From contig OU452202.1 of NCBI GenBank assembly GCA_911728435.2, forward strand, positions 19,199,135 to 19,263,134: 64,000 nucleotides of DNA. The letters run 5' to 3'. The notes under the pieces are model-generated. The model was not told where the DNA came from. It did not search any database and saw only the letters and a list, made by a program, of their open reading frames with translations. Source of the DNA: Apoderus coryli. Taxonomy: Eukaryota > Arthropoda > Insecta > Coleoptera > Attelabidae. Position numbers and translations under genes: made by a program. Positions 36,901 to 43,819 of this stretch are shown here, piece after piece (positions within the stretch are counted from its first letter, which is position 1; each line of letters begins with the position of its first letter).

Positions 36901-39900
36901 AACATCAAAAGACATACAACCATAGTTTTGATTTTGATAAAACTACTATTCTTGCAAAGGAACGAAATAAGAAAAAAAGGGAAGTGCTGGAAATGATTTA
37001 CATAAAAAAGACCAAAATAGTATAAATGATAGCACAGACATTCAACACCTTAGTCAAATTTATCATAATATAATATAATCAACAACTATCACCCAATTGA
37101 ATAATTCCAATTTATCAAAACACCCCCGTAATTGACAGAAATTTAATTTAATCTAACGCCTACTACACTATCTATAACATGCAATTTCTTACACCTAACT
37201 AAAAATCACCGAGGTACTGGTATGTTTCTGAAAAGATACAATTTCGATCCGCATTATGACAATACCAATAATGGCAATAATAATAATAAAAAAAGAAAAA
37301 GAGTACATTAATAAGATGTTGGAAGGTAAGAAGAAGAATGATATCCAAAAAATTATATAGTTATGAAACTAGTCATTTAAATTACAACTTACAAAGTTTC
37401 TATTAATAATAGTATATTGTAAAACTCGCCTGAACCACAACTCCGAAGAACTAATACCATTATTCACAGTCACCCATTGCGTATCTCCACTTGTCTTTGA
37501 GGGAACACATGTCATATTTTCCAACCAGGAGATATTATTCCATTCTGGATAACAGTACGCCCATGGAGGATTTGATGTAAATGAATTAACCAAATAAAAC
37601 AGCGTAATTGCCATTAAGGAGCAATAATATGTTGCTACGCATATGGTACCGATGAGCTGCCCATAACCTACTCCTAGTATGTAGAATATACATAAAAAAT
37701 TATTTGATAAGATAACTATGTTTGTTGTATAATATTTAAACAATAAATTTTTAATTAATATAAAATAAATATGCATTAAGTATACATATTTGAGAAATAT
37801 AAATGTATATATGTTTTTTTTTGTAATAATGAATGATTCATTATAAACAAAACAGTTTATTTGCATATAATGCTTTTCTGGAACGTACAGGCTAATGAAA
37901 TTAAAAACTTCTGTCCAACATGATTTTCTATAATTGGTTTCCATAATTTTATATGATCCTATCATCATAGACCTGGTGCACTATTAGACCAACAATTCCA
38001 ACATGAATGCAGCACACAAAAAGAAATCTAAAGGAATTTTGTGACAACTTCTTGGAGACCAGTTAACAGTTGCGTTCTTTGAAATTGTTCATTCCACGAA
38101 CTTTCCATGCACTGGAACCACGTTTTATCTAAATTGGACCACTAAAAATCTTTTTTCTACGGCTGTCTTTAAATGCCTTCATTATATGTTCAATCATGAT
38201 TTGAAAATGTAGTACATTGTAATGCTGTTTTTCATTTACCCGTGCGAAATAATATTTTATTATTTATTAAATATTACGCACGGATAAAATTTCCTGGTAA
38301 TGACAAAAGTAGCGGCGGGCATGAAAAATTACCATAGCAACGCCGAAAATACAAACACCAAATTCACAGTTTTGGTATTTATAATTAATAATAATTATAA
38401 TTAAGTATTTCGCTAATTTCAAAACACATAAACAGTGATAGTGAATATAGTTTAACACCACCTAGTCAATTTAATGCTTCTAATTGATCGTATTTAGGCT
38501 TATACGTTACATTGCTTTTGATGAAAAGAAAATACAGTGGAAACCAAACAATGGCTTGATAAACATTATGCGAACTCTGCTCCATCGAGACAAATGGTAG
38601 AGAAGTGGATTGCTGAATTTAAACGTGGTCGTACCAGCACAAATGATGCAGAGCGCAGTGGACGCCCAAATGAGGCTGATATTCGAGAAAACGTCAAAAA
38701 AATTCACAAATTGGTTATGAACGATCGCAAATTTAAGGTGCACTAGCTAGCTTTCCTTCCTCTATATGGATATAAAACAATTTCGGATGCTATGAGTCAC
38801 ATTGATAGGTCCTGTGGAAATCGAACTGCAAACTGTTTTGTTGTTATTAACCGCCTGTTAAATATCAAGGCCGCTAATTGTTAGGGGATGAACGAAGCTC
38901 ATCGTCTGTCAGAACCAAATACGCCAATTTAACATTTTGCAAAAGCTGATGCTTGAGTACAACGAGAAATCGACAAATTTCGCATCTCCTGAACACTAAC
39001 TCTTTCCGCAGTCATTTTTTTTTTCAACGATTCATCGAAGAGTAAATAAAGAAGGACGATAATAATGACCTTAGTGGATTTTATACAAGCGTATAAACTT
39101 GATTCTTCCAGTGATTCTACTGAACGAAACAAAATAACATGAGATCAGTTGGCTAATTTCCTTATTCGAAATACTTACCTAATTATCTCTTACCTTTTAA
39201 AATTGGAGCTAAGCTTTCAAACATCTTGACATTTCCTCTGCTCGAAAATTGGCCCAAACACATCTCGAGGTAATACATGGGTCTACCCAGGAAGTTTAAT
39301 ACTATGAGATATGGTATCAAAAATGCACCACCGCCGTTCTCGTATGCTACAAATGGAAATCGCCAAATATTACCCAAGCCAACGTTCATGGCAATGCAGG
39401 ACATCAGGAATTCAATACTGTTGCCCCATGTAGCTCTGATCTGAACGTCGGGTGCTTTGGTTTCAGATTTGGACTTCTTAGAGATCTAGAGTCAGATAGA
39501 TCATCATCTAATATCATAATTGATAAATTGATTATTTGATTTAGAGTAAAAATTAACTTTTTTTAGCGAAAACACGTTTTTTTGCTAATTTTAAAAAAAT
39601 ATCAGTCTGTGTGTCTGGGCATCTTTTGTGTCTGTCTGTCCGCATCCACGATAACTAAAAAACCACTTACCATATTTTAGCCAAATTTGGTACAAAAATA
39701 CTACAGGATATGTCTAGGTACCGATTAGCTTTTAGCAAACATTGAGTGTGTTTAAAAAAGGGTTCAAAAATTTTAAAAAATCATACTTCTTAAACTTATC
39801 CGAAATATTGAATATTTTTTCATTGGTTTAATAGAGTATAACCTAAAACATTAACCATAAAAAAATTAGATCACATTGGTGTTCGAAAAGAGAGCAAAAA

Positions 39901-41164
39901 GGGGTTAAACGAAACAACATATTTCCTAAACCTCCATTACGAGGAGGAGCGGTATATCTTTGATAAATAAAACAATGTCTGCTCCATAAAATGTTTATTT
40001 ATAGATGTTTAAATTGAAGAACAATTGTCATAGATTAGCCAGATATGTTTCGAGAGAAATGTGTCTCATTTTCAGTAGGTTACATTACATCTTTCATGTT
40101 TTAAAGATACGATTGGACCTTAAACATGTATAATGTCTAAAAATTGAATAAGATAAGACAGAAAGGATTTAACATGGAGTCTTACCATTTTGTGAAAAAA
40201 TGTATTTGTTTTTTATTATTTATTCCTGTAAAAACTATAAAATTAAAGTTACAACAATCCTAAACTGTATAAGTCTTTCTTTTTGTAGATCGTAGTATCA
40301 TTTAAATTTTTGAATATCGAGTTACAAAAGTTTTGTTTACTAAAGTAATCAAAAAGGGGGCCTGTGATTATTAGAAGAAGCGGATATTCATTTAAATGTT
40401 CTTCTTTTGAAATATGGCAAGATGGTTTAATGGATAAATTAACTTCACAAAAACTGCAATCGTAAAACTACTAATTAAATAATTTGTGGCTAATAGATTA
40501 ATAGATCAATTATCTAAAGCCCTCCAATGGAAAAAAACCTACTATTTAAAAAAATATTAACGAATTCCAGAAATATGTTCTGTAAGATTAGGTACAGCGA
40601 ACATTTCATTATAAATTAGTTTATTATTTAATTGTGCATTATATATGTGCGGTATTCTTGAATATGGCAAAACATGGTATTAACTTATTTTATGAAAATA
40701 TACTTGATGATAATTTTATTCGGATTAGTCCAAAAAAAATATAGAATCTACGCGTGCGATAAGAAATGTATGATTAATAGTTTGCAGCTTAACTTACCCA
40801 TGTAATGTCATCTAATTCTAAAATTAAATAATTCTTTTGTCAAAATTTTTGCACCTTCATCGAACCCATTAATATTAACAACCTGTGGAGTTAGTAGATG
40901 TCAATCATTAATTTTTTTGTTTCAGGAAGCAAACATTTTTATAAAGAATGTCTTTTGCTCGAAAAAAATTTCGCCATTTCGTCAGCTGAATAGACAGACT
41001 CTTGAAAGTTTGAGAGTAGTTGAATAATATCTTATAAAAATCAATTATCATATATATAATTTTGTAAATCGAAATATTACCTTCTCATTTTTATCTTGAG
41101 AGTCGGGCTGATTTTCCTCTGTAACTGAAGGTGATTCAAAGGCTTTGTTTTCATATCCTTTTTC
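18951..41164 (-). CDS. Sodium-dependent nutrient amino acid transporter (SLC6 family), paralogue B
   Basis: Eleven coding exons join in phase: 41081-41164, 39194-39485, 37430-37673, 32413-32683, 29822-29925, 25352-25541, 23460-23636, 23297-23396, 21856-22032, 20788-20898, 18951-19078. They give 625 codons plus stop; a short first exon with the start codon is still needed upstream of 41164. SLC6 hallmarks are [12 protein letters not shown] (TM1), [15 protein letters not shown] (TM6) and [13 protein letters not shown] (TM8). The last exon carries the family-like C-terminal GWGPKD motif, a TAA stop at 18951-18953 and an AATAAA signal just after it (18942-18947 on the plus strand). Exon 37430-37673 appears to use a GC donor (CAG/GCGAGT); only that choice keeps frame with 32413-32683. 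The donor of 20788-20898 (GTAATC) is chosen because the stronger GTAGGT four bases earlier would break the frame into the GWGP exon. Introns are filled with transposons. It is the tandem paralogue of A and probably functional. Confidence 0.92.
19540..20170 (-). pseudogene. IS630/Tc1-like (DDE_3) transposase remnant
   Basis: Minus-strand frames show an N-terminal region ([20 protein letters not shown]) followed, after several frameshifts and stops, by a catalytic-domain stretch [17 protein letters not shown], then [15 protein letters not shown]. The latter resembles insect DDE_3 transposases that read G-x-V-P-G-A-L-L ... DYH-x-x-M-N. It lies in the last intron of transporter B and is dead. Confidence 0.55.
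20170..20785. other. Intron of transporter B, nothing recognised
   Basis: No repeat or gene that I can name. A 74-codon open frame at 20443-20667 shows no domain. Confidence 0.5.
21244..21800 (-). pseudogene. Mariner-superfamily (ITm) transposase, C-terminal remnant
   Basis: The minus strand reads [40 protein letters not shown], then WFQQDGAP (second catalytic Asp). After a deletion of the third-Asp region it continues [20 protein letters not shown] and ends [13 protein letters not shown]. It lacks the N-terminal half. It lies in the intron right after exon 21856-22032; the open frame of that exon would run through the donor into this transposase for about 110 codons. Upstream of the transposase (21782-21830) is a segment matching the tail of the tRNA-Ala SINE-like repeat. 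Confidence 0.8.
22530..22790 (+). pseudogene. Mariner-like transposase catalytic remnant
   Basis: The plus strand contains [20 protein letters not shown] and [13 protein letters not shown], the second and third catalytic Asp regions of a DD34D-type mariner. The flanks are too decayed to place ends. It is a different family from the element at 25589-28463. Confidence 0.6.
24076..24182 (+). pseudogene. THAP-domain first exon (transposon-derived)
   Basis: ATG opens [17 protein letters not shown], continuing to [13 protein letters not shown] and a good donor (AG/GTAAGT). The C-x(3-4)-C start and F-F-R-F-x-K-D-P segment are the first half of a THAP zinc-binding DNA-recognition domain. No downstream exon with the second Cys/His pair was found, so it is a remnant of the P-like element. 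Confidence 0.6.
24600..24960 (+). pseudogene. LINE ORF2 C-terminal fragment and 3' tail
   Basis: The plus strand reads [20 protein letters not shown] then GFSFKSAV and stop, followed by GTTAAGTTAGGAAGC, CTTCATCTTTTGTA, AATAAAGTC and a (TTA)n tail. Same 3' end as 12220-12445. It is nested in the P-like element. Confidence 0.65.
25668..27307 (-). mobile_element. Pogo-family element inserted in the mariner
   Basis: A 1640-base element with inverted ends AGGTAAATGTACCAG (left) and the complement of AGGTGAATGTACCAG (right) is flanked by TA at 25666-25667 and 27308-27309. The mariner fragment at 63583-63900 preserves the unoccupied site (ACGAG-TA-TAGCGA), proving the boundaries. It encodes a broken pogo-type transposase on the minus strand. 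Confidence 0.85.
26097..26656 (-). pseudogene. Pogo/Tigger-type transposase remnant
   Basis: The ATG at 26656 starts a helix-turn-helix (psq/CENP-B-like) region: [20 protein letters not shown]. Stops and frameshifts follow. Near 26100-26297 come [18 protein letters not shown] and [11 protein letters not shown], the first catalytic Asp block (N-x-D-E). The remaining DDE catalytic part is deleted. Confidence 0.75.
27310..28300 (-). pseudogene. Mariner DD34D transposase, inactivated
   Basis: The start at 28300 gives [14 protein letters not shown]. Then come the HTH region [13 protein letters not shown] and [14 protein letters not shown], the first Asp in [19 protein letters not shown], the second in [12 protein letters not shown], and the third in [17 protein letters not shown]. 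Inactivating changes include a stop inside the APSR/MVKKW region, a frameshift in the N-terminal half, a stop replacing the residue before SPD, and loss of the C-terminus by the pogo insertion. Confidence 0.85.
28556..28740 (-). pseudogene. Mariner-like N-terminal (HTH) remnant
   Basis: The minus strand shows [11 protein letters not shown], then in shifted frames FGDDVPSKT and [19 protein letters not shown]. This matches the N-terminal DNA-binding domain of another mariner lineage (I-x-Y-x-F-x-R-G-L-S ... G-D-x-x-P-S-x-x-T ... L-x-D-x-x-R-x-x-R-P). It is short and frameshifted. Confidence 0.55.
28760..29820. other. Intron of transporter B, nothing recognised
   Basis: AT-rich intron sequence. 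One CACCCTGTACAATAG repeat edge is at about 29668. No ORF or element could be supported. Confidence 0.5.
29930..30940. other. Intron of transporter B, nothing recognised
   Basis: No supported gene or element boundary. AT-rich throughout. Confidence 0.5.
30950..32060 (+). repeat. Repeat block with a tandem duplication of about 475 bases
   Basis: Starts with TCTGTCTGTCTGTCC and CAAATTTGGTACAAAAATACT, which recur at 39590-39730. Inside it, 31290-31560 and 31766-32040 are direct copies (ACATAGCAGAAATATT, CATAGGCGTTCGTAAATAGT, TTCATAGTTGTGATAGAAT, CACACAGGCGTTCGAAAATA). Each contains a shorter repeated unit. A further partial copy is at 16125-16220. Confidence 0.65.
32690..33545. other. Intron of transporter B, nothing recognised
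   Basis: AT-rich intron between exon 32413-32683 and the Penelope-like composite. A CATATCATATAT stretch near 33000 resembles one near 30960. Confidence 0.5.
33648..33677 (-). ncRNA. Hammerhead ribozyme-like core
   Basis: On the minus strand CTGAAGA is followed by a helix II of about six pairs (GACGGA with TTTGTC, two wobbles) and GAAAC. It is in the terminal part of the Penelope-like element, as known for that class, but opposite in strand to its coding region. Confidence 0.55.
33901..35900 (+). pseudogene. Non-LTR retrotransposon reverse transcriptase ORF, interrupted by a solo LTR
   Basis: The frame is open from 33901 to 34599 and again, in the same frame once the LTR and one target copy are discounted, from 34893 to the stop at 35900. 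Visible RT motifs are [58 protein letters not shown], then [16 protein letters not shown] and [13 protein letters not shown] with the catalytic YADD. The end is [17 protein letters not shown] and [13 protein letters not shown]. The endonuclease half is missing (5' truncated). Same family as the fragment at 1767-2240. Apart from the LTR no break is seen, so it was young when hit. Confidence 0.9.
34600..34887. mobile_element. Solo LTR (288 bases) with 5-base target duplication
   Basis: Begins TGTTGCGG and ends AAAACA (TG...CA), with ATAAG on both sides (34595-34599 and 34888-34892). It contains a TATATATATG box and an AATAAAGCC signal (near 34832), as expected for a short LTR on the plus strand. 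No internal retrovirus-like region is present, so it is a recombination product. Confidence 0.85.
35914..37025 (+). pseudogene. Penelope-like reverse transcriptase / GIY-YIG endonuclease, broken
   Basis: The first frame reads [36 protein letters not shown] (the Penelope-type Q-x-D-G-x-x-M-G-x-x-x-S block) and [12 protein letters not shown] with the catalytic D-D. A frameshift near 36345 leads to a second frame ([20 protein letters not shown]). After another break, 36627-37025 reads [20 protein letters not shown] and [10 protein letters not shown], the GIY-YIG domain. The RT N-terminal half is missing where the LINE now sits. Confidence 0.85.
38150..38506 (+). repeat. Dispersed repeat (partner at 58205-58580)
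   Basis: About 350 bases nearly identical to 58205-58580 (TGTAGTACATTGTAATGCTG, ACGCACGGATAAAATTTCCT, CACCACCTAGTCAATTTAAT). Its centre holds a smaller version of the hairpin seen at 58296-58356. No ORF. Confidence 0.8.
38507..38746 (+). pseudogene. Mariner transposase N-terminal fragment
   Basis: The plus strand reads [40 protein letters not shown] and [19 protein letters not shown], the two HTH motifs of the same mariner family as 25589-28463, then a stop. The catalytic part is missing. It lies in an intron of transporter B, opposite in strand to the gene. Confidence 0.85.
39590..39930 (+). repeat. Copy of the 31-kb repeat block
   Basis: Shares CCAAATTTGGTACAAAAATA, TTAAACTTATCCGAAATATT and GTGTTCGAAAA-type units with 31100-31760. 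Confidence 0.6.
39930..41080. other. Intron of transporter B, nothing recognised
   Basis: AT-rich sequence. A degenerate hammerhead-like core on the minus strand lies at 40047-40075 (CTGAAAA, GAGA/TCTC helix, GAAAC). Confidence 0.4.
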
Positions 41165-41349
41165 CTAGAAAACATTGAAATATGTGTCAGGTTTCTCAAT
41201 ATAAATAGCTTTGATTAGAAAACTGTGATTAAAGAAATTGCTTAACAAAATAAAAGACCACAAAAACAACTACAATTCAATTTTTCAAAATGTATTTGTT
41301 TAAAAAGCTGATTCTTAAATCACTGTAAATGTATGTTTAACATTTTGAT

Positions 41350-41870
41350 GCATTAAAACAGGGGTCTCCAAACTGAGGCCCGCGGTCTAAATCCGGCCCG
41401 CCATCGCCAGTTTGGCCGGCGACAGCCAATGTCATATTGTTGTTACTATTGCTGTGATAAGTTTTATTTACTGGTACGGGAAAACTTAACGATAGAAATG
41501 ACGAAGCAGAAAACTTAACTTAAGCATATTAATCACTAACAAATAATAAAGTATAATATATATAAATAAATAAAATAATAATAACAGTAAAACAAAAAGT
41601 ACTAATGAGATTTTGTAATTTTGATTTACCCTCGACAATAGTTTATAGTTGTGGATCAATTTTACTGGAACCAATTATTAAAAGAGATTTAAGATGCTCA
41701 TCGGTTAATTTAGATCTACAAACATTCTTTCTGTCCTTCATCTATTTCATCGTTTTAACAGAAAACAACTCACGAGCAAATTTATGCAAATTATCAAATT
41801 GTACCACTGCAATGGATGACAAAGTTCCAACAAAGATGATAATTGTTATTTTTTTTTAATCATATGCACT
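41350..41870 (-). pseudogene. hAT-family element remnant
   Basis: The right-hand terminus-like sequence CAGGGGTCTCCAAACTGAGG followed by GGCCCGC-rich repeats (41358-41420) resembles hAT inverted termini. Further in, the minus strand reads KLTDEHLKSLLIIGSSKIDP, TIVEGKSKLQ, with one stop; this resembles the C-terminal dimerisation region of SCAND3/ZBED-like hAT transposases. Most of the transposase is missing. Confidence 0.6.
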
Positions 41871-42046
41871 GTAAATCAATAATTTCCATATGGACTTCCA
41901 CACATAATATATTAAAATGTTTAGGTACTTATGTTTTGATTCGAATTGAATTTAATATCGACCATTTTATTAGAAAAAGCGTTGGTTTTTTCCAACATAT
42001 AACAATATGACCTTTTTTCATACTTTTGAATGTTCTACTCCCTGTC

Positions 42047-42396
42047 AATTTTAGCTTTACAGCGATAGGTTACTTTTGATATTTGCCCCCATAATTCAGT
42101 TAGATAGTTGGAACCTATCTTATTACAATATTTTCAAATCGGGTTTTGTGGCGTCATTGATAGAGCGTGCACTTCGCATGCGGAAGGTTATGAGTTCGAA
42201 TCCCAGCTTTGCCAATACTTCTTTTTTTTTAATTTTGGAATAAAGTAGTTAGTTTGTTACGTTAGCTTATTGGAAATAATGAAAATAATACAATTATAAT
42301 AATTATTCAAATTCTGTTTCGTTAAGCAGGTCATATATTTTTGATTATATTATATCATGTTGGGAAAGTTTTGGGGCGACACAAACGATTTTTTTT
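42047..42396 (+). repeat. tRNA-Ala-derived SINE-like repeat, copy 2
   Basis: Starts AGCTTTACAGCGATAGGTTA. The tRNA-like part is about 42145-42215 with anticodon arm CACTTCGCATGCGG and B-box GAGTTCGAATCCC. It ends GGGAAAGTTTTGGGGCGACA, CAAACGATTTTTTTTT. The T run may be the pol III terminator or element end. Confidence 0.75.
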
Positions 42397-42399
42397 TTA

Positions 42400-43590
42400 A
42401 TTCTTAAACTCCGTAAAAAATATTTTGGTTTATTTAATAAAGTTGCAATTTCATGTGTGTTTGTTCTGCTTCCACTTTTTACTTTTTCATGAGCCTATTC
42501 GAATATGAAATTTTCAAGGGTCACATCAGCATGTGGTTTAAGTGGAAAATGGTGAAACACGTCTGTTTTTTCGGTAAATTGACCAAAGTTTGTTTGATTT
42601 AAAGCTAATTTTCACAAGTAGGGTCCAGAAAAATATAGAAAATTCAATCGGTAGGTACTCTTATAAAGCCGTCAATTTAATTTTCACATAATAATTTAAT
42701 TATGTTGTTTCTTTTAGGCAAAACACTATATTTATAGCTAATAAACGTATAGAGGAGCTTTGGTTAAATTAGACTATTCTACAAAAGAATAACAAATAAT
42801 ACTAAAATCTTGTTATCTAATTCCGAAATGTTACTCACGCTCATTATTCTGCAAATAATCTAAAACGCAGATGAACTACCGATTTAGGTTTATCACACGA
42901 TTAACACTGAAAATTTTAGAAGTGATTAAAATACAGAGTTTCTTTAGGAATTAAGTACCGCCTGACAAAAACCAATATTGCTTCATATGAAATAGGAAAT
43001 ATACAAGAGTTCCATATAGGTAGGCCTGGATTTGATGATTCTAGCGAGATAACATAGTTTATAATTTTTATTAGATATCATTTAAAGCAATCACAGATTT
43101 TTATATCTGGTTGTAAAATTTTTTCTTTACTTAGCAAACATCATCTAGATTTTGTGTAACTTAATGGCAATAGAACAGAACCGGAATCCACATATTTTGT
43201 GCTATATAAATAAATAAATGCACTTATTGTCTAACAGGCAATTACAAGACAAAACCATGCAAAAATAAATTTAGATACTATAAATAACAAATAAATAATT
43301 AAAACATTCCAAGAGATTTTATATACAAAACCCAAACTATATATTAATTCTGAATGTACGTGACACCTCGATAAACCCTGCTTAAATTTGCTAGACTTCA
43401 CATTAATTAGGTTTATATTGTTGATATACCCTAAGAATTGCAATTACTGCAGGCGAGACTTGTAATTAGTCCGAATTTGTGCGACCTTAAATATTTTGGG
43501 ATCTCTATACAGTAGAACCTCGGAACGTGAATATGTATCTGTTGTAATAAATGAGGGCTATTAAATTAACTTAAATATGAATATTTGCGA
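42400..43590. other. Intergenic, no gene recognised
   Basis: A very short ATG segment followed by GTGAGT on the minus strand near 42840 could be the start of transporter B (MS joined to EKGYENK), but support is weak. Confidence 0.3.
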
Positions 43591-43599
43591 GGCAACCCC

Positions 43600-43815
43600 A
43601 ACCGCGTTTTAAAATATTTCCTAGTTTAGAGGCTAGAGGGTGTTTTTCAAATTTCGCCAATTCATTTAAACCTCTCTAACTTTTGCATTTTAAGAGGTAA
43701 TGGATTTCTGAAAACACTTTTGCAATTTTTTGAGAACAATACATGGAGTTTCCCTTTTTATATACGGCGTGTAAATTAGTTTTTTCTTATGGAACACCAT
43801 ATTATTATATATTTA
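43600..43815. repeat. Repeat with GGAACACC end (partner at 45283-45470)
   Basis: Inverted relative to 45283-45470: shares AGGTAATGGATTTCTGAAAA-like and CTAACTTTTGCATTTTAAG blocks and a GGCGCTAGAGGGCGTTTTTC-like core. Non-coding. Confidence 0.6.
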
Positions 43816-43819
43816 TATT

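Larger units (their letters stand above)
33550..37357 (+). mobile_element. Penelope-like element carrying a nested LINE and solo LTR
   Basis: The left segment (33550-33900) contains a hammerhead core on the minus strand. The right segment (35908-37357) encodes the second half of a Penelope-type reverse transcriptase and its GIY-YIG domain on the plus strand. Between them lies a LINE, itself holding a solo LTR. The whole is bounded by a perfect 24-base inverted repeat (33550-33573 and 37334-37357). It fills the intron after exon 37430-37673 of transporter B. Confidence 0.75.

Noticed and set aside
37393..37429. Use of the canonical GTAAGT donor at 37387-37392 for transporter B
   Set aside because: It breaks the frame into the next exon, whereas the GC donor at 37428-37429 keeps it and matches paralogue A.
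42834..42845. Two-codon first exon (MS) for transporter B
   Set aside because: Right phase and an acceptable GTGAGT donor, but two codons are too little to distinguish from chance. Mentioned only as a possibility.
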